Origin: Enoplolaimus lenunculus
Lineage: Eukaryota > Nematoda > Enoplea > Enoplida > Thoracostomopsidae
DNA length: 64,000 bases
Assembly (NCBI GenBank): GCA_030248215.1
Contig: JASANG010001450.1
Location: 1 to 64,000, forward strand
Reading direction: 5' to 3'
In this document: positions 1 to 10,500 of the stretch, one piece after another
Position numbering within the stretch: position 1 is the stretch's first letter
How the letters are laid out: each line of letters begins with the position of its first letter
The notes under the pieces: model-generated
Databases searched by the model: none
What the model was told of the DNA's origin: nothing
Seen by the model: the letters and a program-made list of their open reading frames with translations, nothing else
Translations under genes and position numbers: made by a program

Positions 1-2950
1 CAAAATCTTGCCTGACAAAATTTTTCATAACTATTTTTCATTTCTTGGAAAAAAGGTGCTTCGGTATCCCCGAAAATCTCAACCGTGCATGCTTGTTCTA
101 GTTTGTGCATTTTTCGATAAAGTTTAAATCCGTGAAGGTATGGCACTAGAATATATGTTATGCCTTTCATAGCTTCCCGTTAGCAAAAACCGCGTTAGCT
201 TGCCCATTTGGTAAGTATTCAAAACTGACGATGAACAGTATGCATTAAAGTTTTTATTTCGAACTTCGGCGTAATACCGCCACTCAACAGGACTAGGACC
301 TAATTCAATTTGTTCACCCTGATATGCGGGCACAGCTCCTCCAAAATCGATTAAAACGGGATAACGGTTCCACAAATAATATAGCACGTTATCTGTAGTC
401 AGGTCGCGATGAATAATACCAATTTCGCCTAAGCGTTTAATGCAATTATATATTTGATACATAACAATCTTTGCGTCTTCGTAATTAAGTCGTACCATGA
501 ATTCTGCAGTAATTTTCAAAGTCGATTACTTGCGGGAACCATTTAAAAAAGAGGAAAAGTGTGTTGTAAATCATTTTCTGGCGTAACAACAGCAAAATAT
601 TTTCACTTTTTCACAACATAGGGTTCCTCAAACAATAATTTTTTTAGTGTGCGTGCAGCTGTGACTGCAACCCACCAAAGCTTGTTTGCCGGCCAATGTA
701 CCCTATGTGGATCTCGCAAGATGTTCGAAGGCTGAACATTTATCTCTCAAAGGTCCGCCCGTGGGAGGCGTTTGTTCTTATACGTGTGACAAATTCCATG
801 CAGCAATGCGGAATCTAAAGTCGATTTCGGCGGATAACGAGCTTTATTGCTGTTTGCAGCAACTGTGCTGCTTCCAGCTCACTGGATTATCGTGCTTTAA
901 CTGTGCAAGGTACACAAGTTTGATTTTTGTGACTTTAGGCATATCTGTAATAATCCGAGGAGTAAAATTGTGCTTGCACTTAATTTAACTGTATGTTTTG
1001 TTTGTATCCTTGTATGTTGTTTGTTTATTTATTTGCTTGCTGTTTGTTTGCTGTTTGTTTGTGTTTGTTTGTGAAGTTGGTTTCAACCTAAGCAATTGAT
1101 TTCAGTTCCGAGCGCAACCTGACTGTTGATGACACGTTCACTGGTTCGCCGTTATTGACTACTCCCTACGACGAATACTTTGTGTCGATGAATACCACTA
1201 ATACCCCACTAGAAATGACCGAAATCTTCGTTAATAATTCCTCAGCAATAAAAACTGTAACAGTATTAAATTCGATGGCTGTAACTGAGGCGCCTATGGC
1301 TAAGAGTTTTTTTACAAAACAGAGTCGTAACAAGTCCTCGAAGCTCTATTTCAGCTAAGACGCAAAAGTTTCATTTAACAAGTGTGCCGTCTAGAATCAC
1401 TGTTTATGACGCATCTTTAGTTACTAAAGAGCCAAAATTGAAATATCTTTACAAGTTACGCTACGCTAAGGAAGTAGTACAGTGGGTTACAGCTCGGACT
1501 ACTACCCTACCTTCCGTACAAGTTTATGGACGTATTTTACACTCACCAACTACTGGTTCGTCCCTAAAGCTATGGGGACGAGTTTACAATGTCACAAAGT
1601 CAACGACAAACACACAATTTTGGACTACTGTGCCGAAATTGGAGATCACAAAAACGTGAGAATCTTTACTTAATTTCTGCCAATTTTGTTTTAGTACAAC
1701 AATTTCTACTGTGAGCGTAAGCACTGCTCGTTTGCAGACTTCAAGTCATATAGCTTTTTCGACGTCCAGTCAGGTGGCATCAACATCAGTGATATCGAGT
1801 TTGATAATATCGAGATCCACAATTAAAATGTAATTGTCAATATTTTGCAGTGGAAAAAATTTCAAAATGAGTTCTATTGCTGCTATTTTGTGTACTCTAA
1901 TGATGCGGTGTATTTCAGTGTGGTGTACAGTGTGTGTGTTTTCTAATTATTTTGTGTGTTTTATTTTTGCTATCTATGTAGTAGCTTTATTTATAACTAA
2001 TTATATGATCATTTGGTTTGCATGTTTACGTTTGCATAGCTGCTTTTGTATCTATTGACTAACCTATAAGCACACACACTGGGCGGGGTAAGATATCGAA
2101 TTCTGTAAACGACGCTATATAGGCAACACAGTTATTGTTACACATTTAGGTCGACAACAGTTAGTAGCAGCGCTACTACAGCAGCGACGAGTCCAACAGT
2201 TGCGCCTGTTGTGTCTTCCTCGTCAAGTATACAAGTTACAACCCATAATGTTACGAGCAGCGCAGAATGTTCGCGAGTAGATGTGTAAGTCTAGGCTTGA
2301 AACAGTTTAGTGAAAACTAGTTTAGCAACGCAGTCAACATTTGTGGCATACTGCTTCAATGTTTATTTCATCTTATTAAAACTTAGTTTAGACGGTGACT
2401 GTTTCATTGTGTAATACATGTTTGTTGATTTATGCATGCAACTATGATTTCACGCTTATTTCTGCATTACCTGGTGTGGTTAATCAAATTTGTTGATAGG
2501 ATATTTTTTTCGTTGTAGCGGAGCAATATCAGGTGGAGTCACCGGCGCTTTTGCTGCAGGAGCAATAATTGCATTTGGAGCAGCGTAAGATACATTTCTG
2601 AGCGGGATTTTATTTATTTTGTACTTTGGATGTGCCCTAAATTGGCGTGTGTGTGTGAGCGTATGCCTATTTGCGAATGTATGTGCTTGCATGTTTAGAA
2701 GTTAATTGCTAAAGAAACTTACATTAGCAACATGCTGCAAAACAAACAATTCGAAAGGTCTGCAATCTGATGTCGAATCGATACTAGTCTGTATCCATTT
2801 GGCGATCATTTGAGTATTAGTGGCCAAACACTTTGCTAGATAAATCGATCCGTTGCTGCCTTTTGTTGTAAACGGTTGTTTGTGTAGTTGATATGTTTTT
2901 TTCGACGCTCCGACAATTATGGTTTCTTTTACTTCAGATACCTCGGTCAT
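1..2950 (-). CDS. divergent protein kinase, incomplete gene model
   Basis: This appears to be a spliced protein kinase read on the minus strand. The exon 2950-2723 holds the N-lobe: a glycine loop of the form KGSNGSIYLAK and the beta-3 lysine in MIAKWIQ. It ends at a good donor (GTAAGT). An exon beginning near 503 holds the catalytic loop HRDLTTDNVL, the metal-binding DFG in VLIDFGGA, and an F-helix-like YQMGKLTRFLL. A further open stretch, read to the window edge (about 150-1), contains EIFGDTEAPFFQEM and may be the C-terminal part. I could not place the exon carrying the hinge, nor the join near position 150-240. The HRD and DFG motifs are present, so activity is possible. No APE motif is obvious, which makes it divergent. 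A start codon at 2977 is also possible; the one at 2950 is preferred because it overlaps the opposite gene less. Confidence 0.6.
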
Positions 2951-3718
2951 AATTGGAGAAAGCGCCGTGTATTGCAACGAAGACTAGTCCAACCACTGCC
3001 GAATCCTGATGTTGAAATGTTAGTTTTTAGTACCTCTGGAAATGCTCCAGCTGAAAATATTTACGAAACGCCAGCAAGAGTACCGACTGACTCCAACTTT
3101 TCGTCTTCAGTGGATAGTTTGCAAAATCCGTACAGGACAACTACCATACCTATCGAAAATGAACTAGCTGCTGGCGTTTCGATAGCTAATATAAACATTG
3201 ATGAGGACAGCGATGGCTATTGTCTACCTGACTTAAAATCAGACCTATCAAAGATGGAAAAGTCAGTTAAATTTTAACCTAAGCATTTTGATATCAGCAT
3301 ACACTTAAATTCGATGTCATATGAATATTTTCATTCACTCAAACAATTAATTCCTGTCTTCTGGTTGAATTGTAGTGTAGTTATGTTTAACCCCTTGCTT
3401 GCTTTCCCTTCGCTCATTCGTTCGAGATTGCAGTGACGTTGGTGTAAAATTCTGATTTTTAGGGGAGTAGTTGAAGATGCCGTTGAAAATGTAGCGCCGC
3501 CGGTAGCAAATCCTCTTAATGAACCCGAAAATGGTGGTTTAGCGAGTAGGGTGGCTGAAAATGTGGCTGTAGCGTCCTCAAATGACGATGTTGATTTTAT
3601 TGGTTATGAAAAATGCCCCAATTGTAAACTTGATGTTGACGCTGCAGAACGGCAGCATAATGATTCTACGGACGAAATTATTGAAATTCGTTGTCAAAAT
3701 TGTGGTTATGTGTTTTAA
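681..3718 (+). CDS. predicted single-pass membrane protein, Ser/Thr-rich ectodomain, CxxC tail
   Basis: No family was recognised. Likely exons are about 681-909, 1106 to about 1325, 2150 (or 2161)-2284, 2519-2584, 2938-3261 and 3463-3718. The phases of the last four join cleanly. The first exon is cysteine-rich (CSYTCDK, LYCCLQQLCC, LSCFNCA). The second has NNT/NNS sites and many Thr. Exon 2150-2284 is a Ser/Thr/Ala stalk. Exon 2519-2584 encodes a 22-residue Gly/Ala/Ile helix, followed at once by the basic stop-transfer WRKRRVLQRR. The cytoplasmic tail is acidic and ends with a pair of CxxC motifs (KCPNCK and RCQNCGYVF) at the stop codon, resembling a small zinc ribbon. The upstream start and the joins between 1325 and 2150 are unresolved, because exon 1695-1829 is open in two frames. 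Confidence 0.55.
1471..1829 (+). other. exon pair open in two frames; possible alternative 3' end
   Basis: A 39-bp intron (1656-1694, GTGAG to TTTTAG) joins two exon-like stretches. In one frame the join gives a Tyr/Phe/Asp/Asn-rich, cysteine-containing protein (LQCHKVNDKHTILDYCAEIG, then YNNFYCERKHCSFADFK), ending at a stop near 1827. In the second frame the same DNA reads as Ser/Thr-rich and can splice on to 2150. The first frame has ordinary amino-acid composition and looks like the selected one. The second-frame Ser/Thr content is what C/T-rich wobble positions would produce by chance. The acceptor at 1483 and an acceptor at 2161 share phase 1, so a secreted and a membrane form could be made by alternative splicing. 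Confidence 0.35.
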
Positions 3719-4885
3719 TCTCGAACAATCTTTCCGATTGATTTCATTTAGTTGCACAGTTGGTTTATTTTTTGGCATCAGTCGATGTCAGTTTGTTTTG
3801 TCAAAATAGTTGAAAACGGTGTAGCAGATTATTTCAACCAGTAGTAGCTTACAAAACTAAGTCTTGATGGTGCCATTGATGTCTAATTCGAAAAAAGTTT
3901 GGATTTGATTTATACCTATCTGTATGCGTTCTTGATGAAAAGAACAGTACGACACCATGCTTTATTCTACTAAATCAATGTTTCTGCGTAGAATATTAAT
4001 AACACTTACCGTTCGCTGATCCAGTGAAAGCTCTTCAGAAAGTCTTTATAAAAACAACTGTAAAAGTAGGCAATCTTTTCAGAGCAAAACTACAATTGTG
4101 AATGCAAGTTAACTGCTTTCGGACAAAATTTCGCTGCCTTTTAAGGCATGGGTCGTAAACATTTTCTACCCTAATCTTGTTATTATTAGCAAAGATTTAG
4201 TAATTTTTAAGCTGCAAACCTTAGATATTGCTGACAGTGTACTGTTGTAACTGGTACCGGCAGCCGTAAATTCGCGGAATCAGAAGTCACGCGAACGTAA
4301 TTTGTAACTTTCATTTAAATTTATTTACGGCTTTTAGCTCTGTAGAGCACGTTTGTACCAGCTTCAGCTGGTCTGGGCTTTTTTAATCGTATTAAATAAC
4401 TAAGTCATTGCTAACAACAACATCCTCTTCGTTGCCTATAAGTCATTACTTTTTCCAGAAACCCAGCTTTCTACGTCACCTTCAAAACGTTCATCTTGAA
4501 CATTTTATACCTTTATCTTGTTATTGTTAGCAACATCCTAATAAATTTGACATGGTTTTTATATTAAAATATAATTAGTTTCGAACTATGAACCTAGATC
4601 TGCCATCATTGTTTTGTTGTAACTGGTACTGAAAGGTAAAGCTAGTTTATCTGAAAGTCACGAGGACGATCTATGGACTCTTGCTTTGCTAACAATAACA
4701 ACATCATCCTTTGTCTGCTATATAAACGGATGTATCTGGTTCAGGAAATCATTTGTCTGTGTTATATCATCTATGCTCTGCTCGTTTTGTCATCGGGAAA
4801 TACGACATTTTACTATACACAAACAATTTTGTTGGCGTTTGCGTTTCAAGATTTCACGTACTGAGTTACTTTATACATCGGCAAT
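3719..4885. other. intergenic, with a diverged internal duplication
   Basis: No convincing gene. Two stretches, around 4180-4290 and 4505-4665, resemble each other: both contain TTGTTATT(G/A)TTAGCAA, then TTGTAACTGGTAC, then a AAGTCACG-like piece. This suggests an old duplication of a few hundred bases. A short inverted version of the first motif lies at 4685-4705. Confidence 0.4.
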
Positions 4886-5526
4886 ATGGCGGCAGTCTTG
4901 CTCAATACGGCGCACATCGGAGAAGGATTATTCGTCACAACAGAGGTGACGGTCCGGTTCCAGTACTCGGAACAAACATATCATTTCACCGTTCCGCCAA
5001 ATGTTCGACGAGATCAATTAAGCCAGCGCCAGGAAATCAGTCTGAAGTAAGTCGTACGGTATGTCTTAGAATGCAATCGCTGCAATGATCCTTTAAGTTT
5101 GTTAAATATCACTGACTACCATTTGTCTCGATACTTCAAAGTCTAAGTCTTCTGTTCTTTGGTTCTAGTTCCGCTCTTCGAATGAACGGTACTTATGATA
5201 TTGCAAGTAACGGATTTCGACGTGCAGCAGAAGTCTTGGTGTGGATATTTGACCGTTTGCCGGAACCCTTAGTGTTCACTAAGGGTAAAGATCAGTTAAC
5301 TTTTATCAAAATGGTTGCTCGTCGCACTGGATACATCAACTTAGTCATCAAGGACTTAGCAGAGGCAGGTTTTCCATCATTCGTTTTCATGGAACAACAT
5401 TTTCTTGGCGACTACTGCGATTACCATTTGGGTAGGCCTATGAATGAAAGAAAATTTTGTACTGAGTACCGATGCAGTTTACTTATGCATTACATGACCG
5501 TTGTAAACTGGATTGGTAGCTCATAA
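4886..5526 (+). CDS. two-exon orphan gene, about 172 aa
   Basis: I do not recognise this protein. Exon 1 is 4886-5046 and exon 2 is 5169-5526. The 122-bp intron starts GTAAGT and ends TTCTAG, and the phases match (161 + 358 = 519 nt, 172 aa plus stop). The ATG at 4886 opens MAAVLLNTAHIGEG. The N-terminal third looks like beta strands (VTVRFQYSEQTYHFTVPP) followed by an Arg/Gln-rich turn. The C-terminal half is mixed alpha/beta with aromatic and cysteine residues (FMEQHFLGDYCDYHLG, FCTEYRCSLLMHYM). There is no signal peptide or membrane segment. It lies just upstream of, and on the same strand as, the Polinton-like frame at 5658. I cannot say whether it belongs to that element or to the host. 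Confidence 0.55.
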
Positions 5527-5625
5527 CACTCGGAAACTGAATTGATTTTTTCATAAACGGATGAACATTGATGTAGATAAAGCATGGTGTCAGTACAAAT
5601 AATTATTTTTTAATAATTATAATAG

Positions 5626-5633
5626 TATATAAG
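5626..5633 (+). promoter_or_regulatory. TATA-like box before the capsid-like frame
   Basis: TATATAAG lies 25 bases before the ATG at 5658, just after an AT palindrome (AATTATTTTTTAATAATT). The placement would give a very short leader. It is suggestive only. Confidence 0.3.
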
Positions 5634-5657
5634 CTGATGATTTTGACGTGAATTAAA

Positions 5658-6404
5658 ATGAAAGAAAAAATGATTGAAAAGATTTATGTGTACCTAGAAT
5701 CTGAACTTACAGATTCAGTAGTTGACTGCTATTTGTCAACTTTCCTTGATTTCGGCCTGAACCAATTTGAAGTTGGTTTGACGAAAATTGTTATTCCACG
5801 TCCTATCTTTAATATCACCGACGGCGACTTTTCACTAAGCTATTATTCGCCGGATACTAAAACATTTCACAATATAAACATACCTGCAATGGTATGTTAC
5901 GATAATCAATGTTTCATTGATTATCTACGATCTAGCATAGCAAAAATAGATAAAAAATTTATTGAAATTAACTATAGCGAGTTAACTAAAAAAGTTACCA
6001 TTAAATGTACTGGCGGCAGTAAAATTAAAGACATTTCGATTAGACTTCAAGAAATTTTGGGTTTAAATCAAAATTCTGTTGAAGGTTCCGTTACAGGGGA
6101 ACGGGTAGTAGATATGTGGCTCTATACCAATTTCTTCTTTTTACGTTGTGATTTTATTGGAGGGCAGGTTGTAGAAGACAACTCTGAAAAAACGCTAACT
6201 CTAATTCCAAATTTAAGGGTAAAAGAACCGGTGCTATATTACGAACCTTCAAATATAAAATTTTTAGACTGTAAATTGCTGTATTCAAACAAGTTAAAGT
6301 TGCAAGTGTTAGATAGCTTTGGCAAGCCAGTGCAATATGGTAACGGCAGGATATGCCTAGAGCTGAAGTTCCGAAGAAAAAAAGAAGCTATTCTAGTTGT
6401 GTGA
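5658..6404 (+). mobile_element. Polinton/Maverick-like minor capsid protein frame (fossil or captured)
   Basis: A single intronless open frame of 248 codons. The N-terminus has the pattern seen in Polinton/adintovirus minor capsid (penton-type) proteins: EKIYVYLES, then a long strand ending FEVGLTKIVIPRPIFNITDG. The C-terminus has LQVLDSFGKPVQYG followed by a strand LELKFRR, much as in that family, where the protein ends in a strand of the LHFR type. Family role: a vertex (penton) jelly-roll capsid subunit. The frame itself looks whole. I see no integrase, protein-primed DNA polymerase, packaging ATPase, protease or major capsid gene in the window, so it is a fragment or a stray copy. Identification is by remembered family pattern, not by search. 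Confidence 0.55.
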
Positions 6405-6475
6405 AATGTTTTAGTATCAAAAATAGATTTCATTCCCATCCGAAATAGAGGAGTTCAAACAATGCCAAGATCAGC

Positions 6476-6965
6476 TTTCTTGCAGGTTTAATACACACCT
6501 CGCGAGAAAACAAATTAATAAAACCTAGGTTTTTCTTGCAGGTTTAATACACACTGCGCAAGAAAAACGACAGCGTGTGAAGTAAGCTTAAATTCTTTCT
6601 TTCATTGATGTTAAGGGGTATCCTTCATGAATGAAAGTGAAAGATTTTAAGTTGAAAAGCACAGCGTGAATGAGTCGACGCATATTAAAGTTGCTAAGCT
6701 GGAACCGCGCTAAGGTAATAAGAGTTTAGCAAAACAAACATTGAAACCTAGGTTTTTCTTGCAGGTTTAATACACACTGCGCAAGAAAAACGGCGGAGTG
6801 CAAAGTAAACTTAAACTCTTTCTTTCATTGATGTTAAGGGGCATCCTCCATGAATGAAAGTCAAAGAATATAAGTCGAAACGCACAGGGTGAATGAGACG
6901 AAACGCACAGAGTGACCGAGTCGACGCATTTTAAAGTTGCTAAGCTGGGGGGCGCTCTTAAGGTA
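6476..6965. repeat. tandem repeat, 223-bp period, two hairpins per unit
   Basis: Two full units and a short leading piece. ACCTAGGTTTTTCTTGCAGG occurs at 6523 and at 6746, a spacing of 223. Each unit has a first stem where TTTTCTTGC pairs with GCAAGAAAA across about 20 bases, and a second where CTTTCATTGATG pairs with CATGAATGAAAG around an AAGGGGTATCC-like loop. Units end with a shared GTCGACGCAT-TTAAAGTTGCTAAGCTGG stretch. The repeat begins about 70 bases after the capsid-like frame. Confidence 0.75.
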
Positions 6966-8500
6966 AGAATATTACTGGGACAACCGCAATTTTTACAAAA
7001 AGGCGTGCTTTAGTGACCTCAATGGAACAAATCCAGCTGGTGGCGTGATTTATCACCAATTCAAAAAGTCACTGAGCAGACAATTGTGAGTTTTTGATAT
7101 TTTTTATGATTTAATGTTTTTTGTGATTGCTAGTAAAGCTAAATTCAAAATTTCAAGGCTTCAGGGAAAAGGGTTTGCTCGAAACATTGTACGAAATTTT
7201 TAGTAAACGCTTAAAACCTGGGTTGGGACAGCTTTTACACTGGGTCCCACGGCGGGGTTATTACTACTAATATGTGCACTAAAAACCGAATGATCATTCC
7301 GGTAAAAAATTTACCGGAACCGGAAGGTGAAAAAATACCCGAACCGAAATTCCGGTTGCACCCTGCATTATACATAGAATTCAGTACAGTAGACATACGT
7401 ATATTCGTAACGCTTTTAGTGAATATCTCTACTAAAAACCGAATGATGATCATTTTGTTATAAGTCATAAGTTTAAATGCATCTGCAAATCTGGAACAAT
7501 TTAATTACCTTCTAGGCTTGAGCAATAAAGTCATCGTGCACATAAATGGATGGCTGTGACACGTACTTAGAGCAGTAGAGTTATCGAATATAGTATGTAA
7601 TACGTATTGGCAACGCTTCATAGGAACAAAATTAAGTATATATTCGCATGACAACCAAAGTTTAAATATAATCATGAAGGTATAAGCAGTTTTCGCCAGT
7701 AGTGATGTGCCGATACCAAAATTTTTGGCCATGCAGATGCCAATTCTTATTTTCTCCAAGTCACTGCTAAGTGCAATAAGTTTCGGTAAAGAATAGTAAA
7801 TTAGTTAGCAGTGCCGATACCGATACTCACGAAAAGTGCCGATATAACCGATGCCGATTAATCGACACATCCATATTCGCTGTACAGTTTATTCGCCAAT
7901 GGCGTTTCGCTATATAGGGAGTACGGATGCTTCCACGTTCGTAATTATAGAAATCCGGAGAGAAAGCGTCCTATTTGAATCAATCACGTGAACGTACCAT
8001 TCTGCCCAATGTCATGGAATGTAACAAGAGCAGGCCGTTTCTGATTGCCAACTACGTTCACTAGTATTTCACCAAAACTGGTTGGCACCCGTTCCTAAAA
8101 ATTATATGATTCGTAACAAAAATTTAAGACAGTTATAAAATAATCACATTCGAACACTAAATCGCGGAAATGAAATCAAAACAGTTTGATAATTTTTTAG
8201 AAATACATGTATATAAAGTTTAGGCTTCTTTAAAAACTGTTAAACACGGGAATAAAGTGTTACAACTAACTTCATATAGTTCCCCAGCGTTCAAGACATT
8301 ATGCAGAGAAGGCTTGTCAGACAGCGGTCCGAGCTCTATATCATCTGATTTGTTCATTATGGTCGCCACATTCGTATTACTAATTATATTATTAGAATAA
8401 AATATGAACCTGAGTACTGTGTGTGCTATTATAAAATTAAGCTTACAAGCGTTGGTACTACTTTGTACATTGCGTAACTACTATGCAGTTATGCTTAATA
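6966..8500. other. gene-free stretch with a hAT-MITE fragment
   Basis: No gene supported. A left-truncated copy of the CAGGGTGCAACCGG element ends at about 7365 (CCGGTTGCACCCTG), with the same ACCGGAACCGG motifs before it. I see nothing else I can name. Confidence 0.5.
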
Positions 8501-8529
8501 CATCCATGTGATGACTTTTTATGTGTATG

Positions 8530-9215
8530 CTGTTCATTCGCGCATTCCATTTGGCAATATACAACACCGCTTTTCCGTGAAAGTCGTCACTGACCGGCAT
8601 ACCTTTGTTATGGGCTCACCGCGGCTGCATGCCTGTCAGAACTGCACGGTCGGAACGACCCCTTTTTCTCAAAGTACTGCGAATATAAATGGTTTTCCCC
8701 TTAATTTATCCGAAACATATTTCCACGCCGGGAATCGAACCTCGGACCTCTCGCCGGCCGATATTATAATTTTCTCTAACACTATATGTACACGTTTGTG
8801 TCTTACATTACACACACACTATGCGCGTACACATGCTACACCACGTACGCCAATATACAACCTTCTTTAGGCGGTTGTCCCGAACCGCGAATCCAAACTT
8901 CTCCGAATCCATGGGTTTGCTAGTTACAACACCAATCTCGCTGGGACCTCCATGTCAAAACTGCAAGCATGGGACGACTCTTTCCTGGAAGTACTGCGAA
9001 TATACATGGTTTTTCTCCATAATTGCTTCGCAAGATATGGCCACGCCGCTAGGAACTGAACCACGGATCTCTCGTTCGAGAGTCAAGCACGCTACCCATT
9101 ACTCCAAGCGGCCGACTTTATATTTTTCACTAACACTATATGTGCACGTGTATATGTGTCTTACATTACGTACACTATGCACCGACACATGCCGCACCAC
9201 GTACACCAACAATAC
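8530..9215 (-). mobile_element. two copies of tRNA-derived SINE family B
   Basis: Two related units (about 8530-8862 and 8868-9213). On the minus strand each has a tRNA-like head. The A-box is of the form TAATGGGTAGCG; the B-box is GGTTCGATTCC in the left copy and GGTTCAGTTCC in the right. The head is followed by a body containing ACCATGTATATTCGCAG. The same family recurs at 51490-51960. The A-box of the left copy is damaged. These heads are not scored as tRNA genes because they carry the SINE body and are diverged. Confidence 0.6.
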
Positions 9216-9529
9216 CCTTTCGGTCCCATCGTGGTGACCCGCCATGTAAGTATGCTTCAAACCGGTTGGGGAAAAGGCGAACAGTTTAAGAAACGAAAAT
9301 AAATGGAATATTATAAAATAGTATAGCAACATCATTATGGTAGCTATCTGGCAAGTTAGTTTGACTTTTGTAATTGTCAGAAGCGGTGGCATTTCTGTTT
9401 CGTTTGGTTTATTATTTGCAAAGATATACGTAGCCAGATAATTCACGTTTAAACACAATATTTCATGACTATTCAACACATTGCTTTTTAACCAACAATA
9501 ATAAATAATGTTGGATAAAGGAGGTAAAC

Positions 9530-9810
9530 CGCTTACCCCATCTCTGCAAGCATATGCGAAATGCTTATCCTAATGCATAGGCAATGTGCGCAATGCATAT
9601 TGTGTTGTATGCCAACCGTTAGCATACGTGTTGACATATAGTTGACGAAAAAAGCAGATTGAGTAGCGGGCTGCGTGGCGCAGTAGTACAGTGTTCCCTT
9701 AAAGATCCGTAGTCTGAGAGTTCAATCCCCGCTACGGAGGCCCGGCTTGCCCAAAAATTAGTCAAAATGTCTGAAGTCTCGGTTCCTACCTAGACTGACG
9801 TGGGGCTACT
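9530..9810 (+). mobile_element. tRNA-derived SINE family A, copy 1
   Basis: The tRNA-like core is CGGGCTGCGTGGCGCAGTAG (A-box) and GAGAGTTCAATCCCCGC (B-box). Upstream is the family's ATGCATATTG...TTGACATATAG block and downstream the GTCTGAAGTCTCGGTTCCTA tail. It is diverged from the better copies at 50040-50290. Confidence 0.6.
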
Positions 9811-9818
9811 CTGTGGCA

Positions 9819-10500
9819 GGATGGGCGATCACGGTCTCGGTCTCGGTCTCGGCAAGTCTAAAGGATTTGGCTGGTCTCGGTCTCGCTTCTTTTAGTCTCG
9901 CTGGTTTGCAAACCGAGACGAATGAGATAAAAAAGCCATAAGCAATAAAAAATTTCCCTTACATCGCAGCTTTGGCCCGGAAGTACTCGAGCATTTCGCC
10001 TATCATCACAGACAGCGAATGATTGTGGAGCACCGCTACTTGGTTAACTGCGATTTGAGAAACGGAACGACACCCACGGTTACCCAAAATTCTATTTTTG
10101 AAAGGAAACCCAAAACACTTTGATTTTATTGTGACAAAGGACAAATAGTTGCATTTTCGTGTTTAAAACGTTTCAAGGCATCGTTTAAAAAATTATGGGT
10201 CATTCGCATTTATAACGTACGCTATGTTAAAAGTTTTCCAGTCTATTCTGTTTGCCCAGGAGCAGAAACAACACTATAGCTTAAATTAGGATTGTACCGA
10301 GGATCTTTTGAGACAGCGTGATCTGTCCCGAGCCTGTTCGAAGGGTATGGCGATAGTAGCCAAGTGAAAAACAAAGTAAAAATAAATTTTGGCGGCGATT
10401 TGTTTAATTGCATGAAGCTGCAATTCAAAGCAGATGTGACGGTTAAAAATTGACCTGGACCAAAACTCTCGGTCTCGGTAGGTTGGGTCTGTCAGTCAGG
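9819..10500. mobile_element. degenerate MITE with GGTCTCGG arrays
   Basis: Starts GGATGGGCGATCACGGTCTCGG and carries several GTCTCGGTCTCGG runs, with a matching piece near 10470. Related pieces lie at 11065-11115, 13860-13940, 14990-15035, 30310-30480 and 41307-41730. Boundaries are uncertain and no target duplication was found. Confidence 0.4.

Noticed and set aside
1384-1659. Thr-rich 91-codon frame as an independent gene
   Set aside because: It has no ATG start and its Ser/Thr content is expected from reading the wobble positions of the other frame.
1-7000. A complete Polinton spanning the left 7 kb
   Set aside because: Only the minor-capsid-like frame fits; the spliced kinase and membrane-protein genes are not typical element genes, and no terminal inverted repeats were found.
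9665-9745. tRNA gene
   Set aside because: Degenerate A and B boxes, embedded in the repeated SINE body, with the same core at several places. The same applies to 10555-10620, 10890-10960 and 50150-50215.
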